Positions 23,899-37,436 of a DNA stretch of 64,000 nt are shown piece after piece. The DNA lies in the NCBI RefSeq assembly GCF_037975245.1, contig NC_092568.1, forward strand, positions 31,013,501 to 31,077,500. Direction: 5' to 3'. Within the stretch, counting starts at the first letter, position 1. Every line of letters begins with the position of its first letter. Source of the stretch: Apostichopus japonicus (lineage: Eukaryota; Echinodermata; Holothuroidea; Aspidochirotida; Stichopodidae). A program made the position numbers and the translations under genes. The notes below the pieces were generated by a model. That model was given only the letters and a program-made list of their open reading frames with translations. It had not been told where the DNA came from and made no database searches.

Positions 23899-25677
23899 TC
23901 ATACTTTTAATGCATCCTTCATTTTGCTTTATGATTATACAAACCATAATATACTGTGGAATGAATGCAATACAAATAAAAGAGAAAGCTAGACAGAAAA
24001 AAAAAACAGTATTTCTGAAGATCGTTTTTTTCTTTTCTTCAGAGGAGTTGTTTTGATGATATATGTATAATTGGAACAGTTGACACTAAAAGTCCAAATA
24101 ATCAATCTCATTTTGCTGAAACATCCCAAAAATATGTACTAGCTCTAGGATTAAGTGGCAATTTAACACCATTTTAATAATTATAATGTTCGAGAGTCTC
24201 AAGCAATATATACACGATTCAGAAATATTCGATAGAATAAACTTGTCGCTACGTTGACAAAGAACAATGGAAAAGAATTTCCTTTAACTATACAACAAAC
24301 GAAAACAGAGGAGCCAACCGGCAACTGTCATTACAGCAGATCTGTGTGGTAGAGACACTAATTGTGATGAAGTTACAACTTATCCAAACAGCCGAGAAAT
24401 GAAATTTTACATTTACACAAGATAAACCACAGTTTTATTTTTCCTTCACAAACAAGGCAGAAAAAAACACCAATGCAACAGGAGAAGGCTTTGACATGAT
24501 TTTCAGTTTAGGCCTCTCTTTGAACCAACCAACCCTTGACCTGAAAAATTAGGTTGACATTTTATGACCCATCATCTGGTTATCACTGGGACCAAGTTTG
24601 ATTTCCATTTGATATCTGGTGATCCCACTAGACCTTTGACCAATTATTTTTTTAAGAAACTGTTATCTTCCCCCACCCTATCCCCCTTATATATTTAACA
24701 ACTTCTCCAAGTTCAGTCAAATTTAGTAAAGAACCGGAAAACTTTAGACTTTGAACCTTTGTTGACCCTACTCACAGTAAAACAGACGGATAGACACATT
24801 TATGCAATGCCACGAAAATGGATCGACCAGTCGAGCTAATAGATACCATAAAAGATAGTACCTTAAATTTGTGGGACACAATCTTCTCTGCATTGGTTTC
24901 AAACTACAGTTACTTTACCATGCCAGGGAAATATCCTTATAATGCATAGCAAAATGCCACATATGCAAAATGGGCACATTGCTACACAAGTGAAAAGATG
25001 TCTAAGCAGTTTTGTGTGGGGGAGGGGGAGAATGTGGTCTTAAAAATGATTTTTATTTCAATGGTTATCTAGCAGGCATGGTGCCACTAATACCCCAGTG
25101 TGCATTTCTTCTAAAACTGATCTAATTTTTTTTTAAGAAGTAGGAATATGGAGGAGTTCCAAGCATGATTTAATGTTTGTCTTCACTCTGATCAATATTT
25201 TGATTTCTACCAAGAAGAGACTTTACTCTATCCAATGCTGACCATCATGTCAATTATTTTGCTGAGAATACCCAGCTTTTAATCTTTCAACAGATCCAAC
25301 CCTAAATGGTATAAAGTTATTTCAATGTCAGACTAGATTCACCAAATGTTTAACTCCCAGGTCACCTAATTATGCATAACTAAATTCAAAATAAGAAAAT
25401 GATTTTCACAAGCAGAATGAAGAATGATGGGAAGGAGCTTTGCTATCACCTTTCCCAAGTCCCATCCCATCCCCCCTTCCCCTCCCCCTCCCCCTCCCTC
25501 TTTGTTTTGGGCTTGCAATTGATCAAATATATTAACTTAAGTTGTGTGAATAATCAAACTGAAACATATATTTCGACATGTGCTTATTATCTGATCTAAA
25601 CTTATCCTGATACATGGACTGATTATACAGCTGACATGACCATCACCAACTCCTCGTTGGTTAAAGAGCTCAAGAAT
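23899..25677. other. Spacer between the two 0.6-kb copies
   Basis: AT-rich. A segment at 25017-25100 (G-rich word, then 'caggcatggtgccact') also resembles 26451-26530, so the duplication history extends beyond the main copies. C-rich words lie at 25460-25500. No gene seen. Confidence 0.5.
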
Positions 25678-26294
25678 AGCAATCAAAGCGGATAACCCTA
25701 GGAAGCATTCATTTCGGCAGCACTAATGAACTGTAAGATGTAGGGCACTTTTGACAATTTTTACTACCAAAGAAGAAAAGAAAAAAAAAAGACAAGTATG
25801 GTGCAAAAAAAGAACATTGGCAATAACAGAATTCAGCTCAACACATGTCGCAGTAATGTAGGTCGTGTCCGCCAGCAAGCACGAAAGACCTCAAATTTGA
25901 AACGGTTTCGTTGACTCGTTCCATATAACACTGCTTTAGCCATTATCAACCTAATTTTCATTTGAAAATTATGAATTTTTAATCCCAAAGTGTAAATCGA
26001 TGGCAGAGATTTCACGTTTGACCAAGATCATGGCATATCTCAGCTTGGGGTCGGCTTGACCTCGTTCTTCCCCTCAGAGCTCACTGTAGCAGGTTCTCTC
26101 TTTTTTTCTTAATTTGAGATGTTTGTGGTGGAACAATAAGGTCTCTTTTGTTTGCCCCTACACTAGATCTATTCTTGAATCTTCAAAAGCATATTCAAAA
26201 GACAAGCTTGCATTATGACAAATTTGGGGTACAAGGTAGGAAAGTGCAATAGAAGTACAAGTTACCTGTAAGCTGTAACCTAATTTAATTTAAC
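25678..26294. repeat. Direct duplication, copy 2 (~0.6 kb)
   Basis: Second copy of 23291-23898 in the same orientation, starting 2387 bases further on. Differences are mainly single bases and A/T-run lengths. Confidence 0.85.
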
Positions 26295-26618
26295 TTCTAT
26301 CGCATTGTATTATTTGATGCCTGTCTGAGATATTACTTAAATTCTTGAAATCTGGACCAAATCATCCATTATTTTGCTTTATTTTCCTTCTGTCACCACA
26401 TAAAAGAACAGTCAGGTTAAACAAAACATGGCCTGTGGCATGGAGTGAAGGGGAGGGGGGGGGACAGAGGCCATGGTCCCAAAAAATATTTTTTTCTGTA
26501 ATGGTTCTCTCAGGCATGGTGCCACTGCAGTCTGCGATACTTATAACACTGAACAATGGTCTGACTCCTGCTCTCCCCCCATAACCCCCCCCCCCCTTCT
26601 CATCTCAACCCTGTGTCA
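26295..26618. other. No gene seen; G and C homopolymers
   Basis: G9 at 26455-26463 and C12 at 26585-26596. The open frames over this piece run through those homopolymers and are not credible. Confidence 0.5.
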
Positions 26619-26843
26619 GAGACTACACTTTATGTATATTTTATATACAACAAATCTTATAAGAACTATTTATAAGTACTGACACTGTGCTTTTAAATAC
26701 AGCCATTATTTTAACATACTGAATTTTAAGTTGAGACTACACTTTATGTATATTTCATATACAAATAAAATTTATAGCAACTATTATAAGTACTGACACT
26801 GTGCTTAATACAGCCATTATTCTAACGTACATAATTTTAAGTT
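26619..26843. repeat. Tandem pair, 114-bp unit
   Basis: GAGACTACACTTTATGTATA starts both units (26619 and 26733). Each runs through 'taagtactgacactgtgctt' and 'acagccattatt' to 'aattttaagtt'. The copies differ at about a tenth of positions. Confidence 0.85.
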
Positions 26844-29800
26844 ACAGTTAAAGCTCTAATTGGACTCAAGAATTGCACTGCATAATGGAATAACATATAA
26901 ACAAGTATTAATGTAATCATCTGAGCTGTCCTCTCATCAGGGCCTGATTTAACCAGTCCTAACAGCTAACGAAGTAAGTCACAAAATCACTGTTTAAGGA
27001 ATTTAAGGAAAAAGCTTCTGAATAAATCCTATCCATCCGATCCCCCCACCCAATCCCCCTACCCCTAACCACGAAATTGGTATTATAAATGGGAACCACC
27101 ACCAGAGCTCAGTTGATGGTGTACAGCAAGGCCATTGCTTCAATTCCTCCACAGCTACTCAATAATAAAACATTAAAGCAACATATTACCCGTTTCTTTC
27201 ATATAACTAAAGAACGATAAAAAAAGTACTGTAAATACCATTCAACCAACCAATCAATTTTCTCCTCCCCCTCCCCCTTCTCTTGTTTTCATTTTTGTTT
27301 GAATAATATTATTCAAAGAAATATCAAATCAAATTTAATAAGACAGACCAAGCATCTTTTTCTTTTTGCCCTAAAGTCCTGCCATGTTATTATTTCTCCT
27401 TTCCTTGACCGGTAGATAGACAGCTAAGAATGATTTCTTAATCTTGATTCACCCCAAAAAAAAAACCAAAAAAAAAAACTTGCTTAAGCTCTAGTAAAAT
27501 ATGAATTAACCCCCACAGTAGCATCTTAACCTTTCCTGTATTACATTATTGTGGTTAATATAGGCTTCAACCCTCCATAACAGACTTCCTAGAAAATTAC
27601 TAGTATACATACAGCATAAGATGCAAAAAAAAAACAAAAAACAAACAACCTTGCTATGCAGTACACAACTGAATATTCCCTACAAAAATGGTATCAACCA
27701 CCAAATTAGCCTTAAGCCAGTTTGTAAATGTATCTCCAATAGCTTATAAAGCACTCACTAGCTAAAAGGAACAGTAAAAAACGGGCAGTACCACTTTTCT
27801 GAGAGGGAAGAGACTGTCCACTAGTGGCTAAAGAATTAACCGAGAGAGTGTCCCAAACTGACACAGAAAGCTTTAGTTCACCCAAAGGAGAAACATCACA
27901 CCAAGAAGTTCAAATGGAGGGGAAGAGGCCGTATGCAGTTCAAGCTCACAGACTCTCTCTAAGAAGGAAACTACTTCATTCACCCTGACATGAATTTTTT
28001 GGGAATAAATGCAGCTGGGGCCTATTTTTAAACCTGTGTATATTTTCACATGAACTTGAGTGGTAAACCGATGTCAGATGGGTTAGTTAATATTCCTACC
28101 ATAAATGGTTGCAATTTCAGTGGCGGTTGAGAAATCTTTATAAGCTATTTGTAAGGGAACTATAAGTATGACACAAAAGGAATTTTGAAACACAAGATAT
28201 ATAAAATATGATATGTTTCCATTTTTCCATCACTTTTGGCCATATACAGTCTATTGTCTGTGATTTTTTCCTTTCTTTAACAGATAGGCTGCATTTAACT
28301 CCCAATGCCTTTTCTTTGCCTATATAATATTTTTAAAAATAAAGACAAAAAAATAAAAGTGATAAAGGGAAAAGAACAGACCCACATTAGTAATGTTTCT
28401 TTCAAGATCATTTTTTCAAATTGCCCTTTACAAACATTAATAACAGCTTTTTACTCAAATTTAAAATATATTAAAGAAGATTACTTTTTGTACATGATAT
28501 GGTTGTCAAAATTTTCAGATTTGAGAATAATCAATAATTAATGGTTTTGTTCATTTTCTACAAAACTTAACGAGGGCTCTCTAAAGTAAAAAAAAATTAT
28601 ATCCTTATTTGGAGTAATAACCTGCTGTTTTAGTAAAACTGCTAAACTTGGGGCAAGTACATGAAAACAAAACAAATATATAGCTGCTTTAAGAAAAATT
28701 TGTCTCTTGCTCAAAACAGCAACAATTGTTCTCCAACGTGTGGGATGTTTTGAACATTTAAGCAATTACATCGAAAGTATATAAAGGAAATATGGGGAGG
28801 CCCAAATTGGAAACAGACCACCATACTGGTCCATACTTTTGCCATTGTGGTTAATTGTAACTTTGTATTCTGTTTAAGAGAGAGAGCTCTTTCCCAACCT
28901 GTCCTTCTCTTTGCTCTCTACTTTATCAATTCATGTGTTTAAGGCACCATGCTTGCATTTTCACACTGTAGTTCATCTATGTAAATATACTCTCATATAA
29001 AATCCAGGACTGGTGGGTATACAACCAAATATACCTTTAACGGCCACACGGCCCACTCCCTTTAACAAACCCTAAGCTCGCCCATTGCTTCCCCAATATT
29101 AGAGTTGCTTGCATAATATGCATGGCCACATTAAGTGGAAGTTCAACATGATCTTAGGTCCCTTGTTGAAATTCTACCAACCCCAACCCCATCCCCTCAC
29201 CCCCCCCCCCATTTAATCCACATAACAATCCACCACATACTAATAAAATCACTCTCCTCCAATACTGTTAACTCTATGCATGCTAGGTAGTAGGCCTTGG
29301 ATCTGCTTGCTGCAATAAACCCAAATTCAATCCCTACATTGTAAATCGATCAGTCCAAGACTCTCAAGGATATTACAGTCAATAGATCATTATGGAACAA
29401 TCCATTATCTGTGCAAAGGTAAATAATGTTTACTCTGGACTTGAAGTTTCAATGGGTTTTGTCATATATCAATGCAAACAAAACACCAAACAGTCCTCTG
29501 TTATTGGGTGAATGCATGGCAGTATTACTACTTCCATGGTGAGAGGAAATACAACACAAGTTCTATAATTAGACTGGACTCCCTCCATGAGTGTTTACTA
29601 TTTGACAAAGCCACACAAACTGGTGATAGAGATAATGATTTTACAAAAGATATAAAGAGCCAAATGGGGTCATTTTGTGATCACATAAATTGATCGTAAG
29701 TATTCCTTGAGTAGAATAGCGAAGGACCATGAGACTTTCTGCATCCGGTCGAGTTTGATATCCGAATATTAGAGAATGCAACGATGTATTCAATGCCTTC

Positions 29801-31300
29801 CTTTAAATTTGCCTCATGTTCAAAATAGGCTTTTCTAATGATGCTAGTTATAGCATAGGATGAAGAGAGGCAAGGGAGGAATAGACCAGATGGAGTAACT
29901 CATTTAGCAAATTTGAAAATTTCTAAATTTTCAAGTTCTAGTACATTATTTGAATTCAGTGATGCCTAATCAAGATAATGATCTGCATTAATTGTTATGA
30001 GATTTTTAAACAGGAAAAAACATGGAAAGAGGTACAAATCTGGTGAAATGATGAAAAAGGTACATATCTGGTGATGTGATGAAACATGGAAATTAATAAA
30101 TGGTTGGTTAAACAGAGTCCTGTGGTTACACTTCACATAGAACTTGGATTTGACCTAATTACATACCATTTGCATGTGTAACAGCCCGCAAATGATTACT
30201 AAAGGAAAATGTGCCAAATTTGCTCCCTTCATTTGGTATCCTAATGGAGGAAAGGAGGGGGAGGGAGGTAGCCGGACATTTCATGATCATATTTTTATTA
30301 TATAGTTACAGATGTTACATATCAAAACAATGCAGACATTCTAATCAAAATTTTGCAAAGATCGAATAACACATTTGCATCATACAAGTGCCCAGTTTTG
30401 TGTAATTTGATGCGATCCGGACAAATCTAGAGCTGGGGCGTATAAGTTTCCAATTTTCAGGCACAGGTTTATAGCATTTTACATATCCCTTAGAGGACAA
30501 CCCCAGCCCATCCCACTCCTACCCCCCCCCCCCCTCCACGATCTCATTCCAAAACAGGCATTTATAGAAATTAATATTTCAACCAACAAGTGGGTGCAAG
30601 AGGATCAAACCCACTAGACAAAAATTAAAATGTATGAAGTCTGCTTTTTAATTATGCAAAAACTGTCATCAAATCTGATGTGAATTGCACGCAATATTTA
30701 CCCAGTGCATGTTGGTTTAATTATTTATCGATCTAGTTTAAGAGAGAAGGTCATACAAGTTTTTATCAGCAAGAAGAAGAGAACTAAATATGCTAATATA
30801 TTAATGAAATGAACTAAAAGCATTAAAGTGATATGAAGTGAATTTATTGGAATTTAACATAATTCACTCTATTCCATTGACAGATTGATGGAATGCAATC
30901 CTGAGATGGCCTACGAATTAGTTATGGCAACCCATGTACCCCTCCGATCATACCTCTCTAATCCCACCCCGCCCCCCCCCCCCATAATCCCTTTCTCCCT
31001 TTACTTCTCTCTTCGCCCATTGACACAATTTAACAATATTCTCTGTATGCTGAAGAGTCAACCCTTCTATGAAAACATTCATGGAATTATCAAAACACTG
31101 GCACAAACTCAAATAATCAATAGAGATGTAATTATAAAATATGTTCATGCCAACAATTCCAGGGGAAAAAAAATATCCCTATTTACAATGAGCTGTGCCT
31201 GGGATGTCTGATGATCACCTCTACTTAACCATATAGTGAAGCAGTGAAGCAGGTCACTCCATTTAACTAACGGGGGGGTTACGTAAAGTGAATAGACCAT
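26844..31300. other. No gene called; intronic or intergenic
   Basis: C homopolymers at 29200-29210, 30522-30534 and 30972-30983, and A-rich runs near 27450-27480. A minus-strand open stretch over 29681-29843 follows a fair acceptor, but a second frame is equally open and no donor fits, so it is left uncalled. A weak tRNA-like pair of boxes at 27105-27147 is also not called. Confidence 0.45.
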
Positions 31301-32096
31301 CACAAGTGTTTATGTCCTCAATCTCCTCCATTAATGATTTGAACTTCAGTCATCAAGAGTGTCAGTATTAGCTACAAACCAATAATCCAACAGTTCCTGA
31401 TCAGCACAAACTGTCTAAGTTTTCACTCCTATTGACTGAAAGAGAAAGACCTTATTTCAATCCTGTGGTTGTGGTTGGCAGTGAGAATGAGGAAAGGTCT
31501 CATGACCTCAGGAAAAGGTCTCAGCTTAAGAAATCATGGCATAAAAGGTCTCTTGCCTCCACAATCAAAGGAGAAAAGGTATTATGAACCCATTGGAAAG
31601 GTATTTCTCCCCCCAATCTGTGGGATATGGAAGGAAGGTTTATGATCATAGAAAATCAGCCATGACACAGATATTAAACTTGATTGAAAGAGGTATGACA
31701 CTGTGAATATGCAAGACTGTACTGATAATTGGCAGTTATTAACATCTGTGTGCAATGATTTTAGCTATAAAAAAACTGTTTGGGGGCTTTTTTATTTGAA
31801 TATCAATGAATGAAATGTCAGATTACTAGACCATTTTCATGCCAGCAATTACTACCCTTCATTCGGTACATATATGTCCGTCCGTAGGTCTTACCACAAT
31901 ATTTCATATAGGACACATATCATTATCATTTTCCAAACCAAATTAAATGACCCAGAATCTTTAAAGCCCCCCCTCCCCCCTCTAAAAAAAACGGAAAGCT
32001 TATGTAATGATATAATATAATGTATTATATTATAAACTAAAAACTGTAGAATTTAACTGTTTCCATGTTTTCCTTTCAAGCTCAAGCTGCTATATT
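31301..32096. repeat. Tandem duplication, copy 1 (796 bp)
   Basis: CACAAGTGTTTATGTCCTCA starts this unit and the matching CACAAGTGTTTACGGCCACA starts the next. They agree over their whole length with scattered substitutions and a few indels. Near its end lies an AT palindrome (TATAATATAATGTATTATATTATA, 32011-32034). No open frame or RNA gene is evident inside. Confidence 0.9.
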
Positions 32097-32915
32097 CACA
32101 AGTGTTTACGGCCACAATCTCCTCCATTAATGATTTGAACTTCAGTCATCTAGAGTGTCAATATTAGCTACAAACCAATAATCCAACAGTGCCCGATCAG
32201 CACAAACTGTTTTAAGTTCCACTCCTATATTGACTGAAAGGGAAAGACCTTATTTCAATCCTGGTTGTGGTTGGCAGTGAGAATGAGAAAAGGTCTCCTG
32301 ACCTCAGAAAAAGGTCTCAGCTTATGAAATCATGGCATGAAAGGTCTCTTGCCTCCACAATCAAAGGAGAAAAGGTATTATGAACCCATTGGAAAGGTAT
32401 TTCTCCCCCCAATCTGTGGGATATGGAAGGAAGGTTTATGATCATAGAAAATCAGCCATGACAGATATTCAACTTAATTGAAGAGGTATGACACTGTAAA
32501 TATGCAAGACTGTATTGATAATTCTTTGGCAGTTATTAACATCTCTGTGTGCAATGATTTTAGCTATAAAAAAACTGTGTAGGGGCTTTCCTATTTGAAT
32601 ATCAATGAATGAAATGTCAGATTATTAGACCATTTGCATGCCAGCAATTATTACCCTTCATTCGGTACATATATGTCCGTCCGTAGGTCTTACCACAATA
32701 TTTCATATAGGACGCATGTCATTATCATGCCAAATAACTAGCCCCATTTTCCGAACCAAATTAAATGACCCAGAATCTTTAAAGCCCCCCCCCCCATAAA
32801 AAACCGGAAAGCTTATGTAATTATATAATATAATGTATCATATTATAAACTAAAACTTGTAGAATGTAACTGTTTCCCTGTTTTCTTTTTTTTACGCTCA
32901 AGCTTCAATATTATG
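32097..32915. repeat. Tandem duplication, copy 2 (~0.82 kb)
   Basis: Abuts copy 1 directly. It carries a small insertion near 32727-32745 (ATGCCAAATAACTAGCCCC) and a longer C run (C11, 32785-32795). Similarity ends near 32915. Confidence 0.9.
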
Positions 32916-35900
32916 TATTCATTCTGGAAGCAGAATGATGAAAAAAAAAACAATAAACAAGAGGGGGGTGGGCAATAGTGTTAAACATCACAAGATATGA
33001 TTATGAATAAATGAAATGTGGCAAGGAAGGATTGGAAAAAGAAGCTGGCGAGGTGATTGAAGGGCAAGAAGGGAGAGGGAAAGGGAGAGTCCTGGAACTA
33101 GTAGGAAAGGGAGGGGTGAAAGGAGAAAGAAGGTAGCATCAGGGGAATAAAAGAGGAGAAAGAGCCGGGGATAAATCATCCAGCCCTTTAGGAGTTGAAA
33201 ACTAGAACTTTAAAATCAATAATGAACTCATACATCAAAAAACTTAAGATGAATATATTTTGCACCACACCAAACTTGAATGCTAACATATCTATGGAAC
33301 AAAATTGGGAGGGGAAAAAACTCCAATCAATCCATCTGGATAAATTCTTGGATAACCCCTGGTTAATAAATAACCCCTGGATAAATTCTTCCCTTCTTCT
33401 CGTTGAAATCATCATGGTGTCACTCTCAAGTCCATGAGGGAGAGAGGGGTTGGAGGGAGAGGGGTTAAAGGGGATTTCCAATGCATTGACATTAAACAAA
33501 TTCACAATTTGAAAATGAAGAACTCAAAGCATATCTTAACTGATGATCACTCTTATTCTTTTCCCTTTTGAAATATATTACAATTAATCAAACAAAGAAC
33601 GAAAGGAAGAAAGAAAATAAATACAAGAATCAGAAATTAACATGAATTATCTGTCGGCTATGATTTGGACTTGTACCATACGGAGGCAGCCAGCTCTGCA
33701 TAAACATTCTGCAGCATAAACATATGTCGACACATAATATTCTTGGTTTTCGACATGACTATACCTTTAACAAGTGATGGCAATTGCACATTAGAAAAGG
33801 TAAAGGCTCCTTGCTGCAACAACTTGGATATGCCAAATACCCTTCTACTGTGACATTGCAATCCCATGCACAGACACTCAGTTAGTGACACTTTCAATGA
33901 TAAGCAAGAAAGAGAACAAAATTCACCAAGGATAATGTTCAATGTCACTCTGCTATGCACTGACATGCATGTATATGATGTATACTGTAACGACTACAAA
34001 CAAAAATAAATCCAATTTCCTGTTTAATACGTTTTCTTGTAATCACTCATTCACCATGCAGTCCACTTTTAGTTTATTTTCCCTAAGGGCTGTTGCATTT
34101 TCTGTGACTTGATAATTGTTTGATTGTATTTTTATAGAAAATACCTCAAGTAATAATGATGGTTACAATAAGCGGTCGAATATGGACAGTGCATGACCAA
34201 ACTGTTGATCAGTGAGAGAATCTCAGAATACTAGGACTTTCAAGTATCCTTAATGATGTAAACTTCACAAACTGATGCTACTGTATACGATCAGTACAAA
34301 CAGAGAGCTAAGTTCACACATCACATGTATGTGCGTAAGTACATGACATGAACATGCAACTTTGCACAAATGACAGCTGTTGAGGGATTTGTGTCGATTG
34401 GACTCATCTGCTGGAACTGTTCAAGAAACATGCAACTGTACCAGACATTTTACCTCAAGCTAGAATAGCTCGCCTATCACATAATCCCGTCCTAACGTTA
34501 AATCATTTTGTTTTTTCACTCTAGTACAGATAGCGACCAACTGCAAGTATGTTCAATTCACTTGCACAAATCTATTCCCTGTGACAGCAATGGTATATTC
34601 TCACTGTCCCTCATGGACAATGATAAAGAGAGGAATTACTAGTCATTTCCACTTTGAAATAGGTTAACAAAACCCCAACCAACCACATACAAGCAGAAAT
34701 AAGCATTGATCGTGGGGCAATCTGTGTGCTGTGCAACTGAGTGGTCTATTCCACTCAGTCCAAGGTTTTTTCTTCTTCATATAAGCCAATCAGGGCTAAG
34801 GATTGCCAAGCAACAGGCCTTGGTATCCAATCAGGCAAGAACAAGACTGATTCATTTACATAGAGGGATATTATTCATCCTGAACAATTTTTGCTATGTC
34901 ACACAATGTACGAATTCTGAATTTTCAAGTTCATTACTGATTCTAAACCCCTATTATTTCATGGAACTGACAGCCTGCAGTCATTTGAACAAGTACATCT
35001 GAATGAGTAAGTGTTCACTCCAGGAAGCCACAGATTCAAAGTATGTGCTCTCCAAAGAAAGATTATTTTGTTCTTTTCTCACATCAGAGTCAGTTGCAAA
35101 TCTCTTGAGCTCCTCTGGAAATTCATCAAAATTCTTTTACAAGGAATTTTTCATCGCATCAGATTGTCAGCAAATAGACTCACAACTATCTGAAATAGCA
35201 CACACATGTTTGGAAATTTCTAGTTATTGGTACTGATGGTTATCTGACACAAAATTTCTATTCTTTGGAAGTTTATAGTAAAAATTTGTTTGGATATTAA
35301 TCACACAAGGACTTTGATTTTTTTTTTCCAGTTGATATAGCAATTTCTTCAAATGGACAACATCGCCTCCTACCTCACTGACATACTGTTTGTTCGAATT
35401 TTAGTAAACTCTGGACAATTGGGGCATTTTGCTATGGTGGAATCGAACAGTTCCATGTGCGGAAATATCACCGAGGTGGAAAATTAGTTGTCTACATTTA
35501 ACAGTGAACATTGTAAACTTTCTTGAGTTGAGAAACTTTTTTATGTTTTAGTTATAGTGTAGAAAGACCAATGTTGGTCATTTTTTTTAATCTATACAGT
35601 GGATTTGTTGGATTAAGTTCATTAGTGATAATTACTAATGGACTTTATCTGATTTATTTAAAAAAAAATGCTATGATTGTGATAAAATGGCTGCCAGTAC
35701 AAATTGCATGTTCTTCTTCAGTCAAATTGCAAAGTAAAGCAAAACTTCCATGGTCCAAGCTTTCATCCTAAATATTTCAGAGTCTATGGCATTTATACAG
35801 AATGTATTCTGCATTTTATATAATGCTTTAAGATCTTGTCATTAATCAGATATAGATTGTAACCATCTGAGAGAGGGATTCTGAAATTTTCCTATTCTAA

Positions 35901-37436
35901 CCGAACAAATTCTTAGCGCATTTTCGATATTTGCTTATAATTTCCTGGTCACATTTACAGTTGTTCATGAACTCATTTATGTTAATTAGATATGAAGCGT
36001 GGGTTTGGTGCATAAATTTATTATTTCTTCCTCTTCCAAATGGGCTGACCCATTTATCGTCGTGTAAATCTTGGATATATGCAAAAGAAATTCTGAGTTT
36101 TTTTTTTTTCACCCCTGGAAGGGGATCTCTCAACCGGTACAATATTTCGCGCGTAAACAATGACCACCCTTGAATTAAGACATAAACACATTTATATCTT
36201 AGGTCCAATTCTTGAGGTAAAAAAGAAGATAAACCCACAAACATTTTGACTTGCTCAGGTATTTGTTAAATGCAATCGCTTACTGTTTTTGTTGGGGGAG
36301 GGGGATGGGGAGGGGGGACCTGCTCTTCACAAAGCACCTCAGTCAGCTCGGTTTCTGAAATTGTTGGCCAGGTAAATTGGTTTCCCCTGTCTCTTCAAAA
36401 TTTGAGAGGAGTTACACGGGGAAAATGTACACTACAGAAGTAGTGACTGCTAGTCTGTAGTTTTACAATTGCAAATATATAATTTGTATTTAGCTATCAG
36501 GGAGGTATCAGAGACCACCAACAAACCTATCTATTAAAAACATTGAGGGACACCAGCATGGCATTTCATGGTGTGTGGTATATAACTTCTCCATGATGGC
36601 ATTTACACAATTTACCACAATCTACACAGGTAACGAGTTTCTGATACCAATTATACCCACCCATACGATGATGCAGATAGTTGCAGGATTTGTGTGTGGT
36701 CGGTGCAGGTGTAATTATGTTTTCATTGTAGGACTTGAATAAATAGATCCAACACTGGTAGAGAGGATAGATTCATTTGACAATTATTGAAAAAGAAAAC
36801 CATGAATGGTTCAACATGACATATCATAATCGACCACCAAAAGTCACTTTAAGTATGGGTATGGGGGCGGGGGGGGGGGGTGGGGGAGGGGGATACTTTC
36901 AAAACAATACCACACAAAGGCAAACTTTGAGCAACTAGACCAATGCTGCATGTGGTGAAAGATAGCAGCAGGGATGAAGAATATGTGCCCCTCAAAATGC
37001 TCAGTGCTTTTGCCCTGGTGCTCCCCTTCCCCTGGCACTTGTGCCCCCTTCCCCAGGTGCTTTTGACCCCTCCCTTGTGCTTCCCATTAAATGAAATTTG
37101 CCCTCTACGAAAGAAAGAACACTTCATACAGGAAGCTACACAACTTTTTGACTTCTACTGACTATCATTTACTTCATCAAAAATTCTGCTGATTTTAAGC
37201 TGATCAAGTAAGACAAGGAAATGATGAAACCACCCCACCCCCCACAAAGATCAAGGGGGTATTTTGAACTCTGATTTTGCACTGGCACCTCGCCAGTTTG
37301 CATTCTGTTCTATCCCCCTCCCCCAGTGCTGCTCTCATTTTAGCTTTGCCACCTCCTCCCCACATCTGAATGTCTGGCAACACCACTGGGTAGAGGATAA
37401 AGATTCAACAAATAAAGAGGCCACTGACCTTTCTAT
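32916..37436. other. No gene called; low-complexity and isolated open frames
   Basis: Holds a purine-rich tract at 33040-33170, a G12 run at 36869-36880 and imperfect GTGCTTTTGCCCC-like repeats at 37000-37085. Two minus-strand frames are longer than most: 33658-33966 (102 codons, Cys/Leu/Ser-rich) and 35897-36244 (115 codons, Lys/Tyr/Asn-rich). Neither resembles a family I know and neither has convincing splice sites. Confidence 0.45.

Noticed and set aside
27105-27150. tRNA-like A and B boxes (AGCTCAGTTGAT, GCTTCAATTCC)
   Set aside because: Spacing is about 32 bases, too short for a tRNA, and no cloverleaf arms pair.
29472-29693. Plus-strand frame ending just before a perfect GTAAGTAT at 29695
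   Set aside because: All three frames carry a stop within about 25 bases of that donor, so it cannot end a coding exon here.
29681-29843. Minus-strand stretch IIRKAYFEHEANLKEGIEY after an acceptor
   Set aside because: A second frame over the same bases is equally open and no donor fits, so coding cannot be argued.
33658-33966. 102-codon minus-strand frame, part of which follows an acceptor-like CTTGCTTATCATTGAAAG
   Set aside because: Donor (AAAG|GTATAG) is weak and no domain is seen. Expected by chance at this base composition.
35897-36244. 115-codon minus-strand frame
   Set aside because: One of the longest frames, but it runs through a T-run (poly-Lys), has no splice sites and resembles no family I know.
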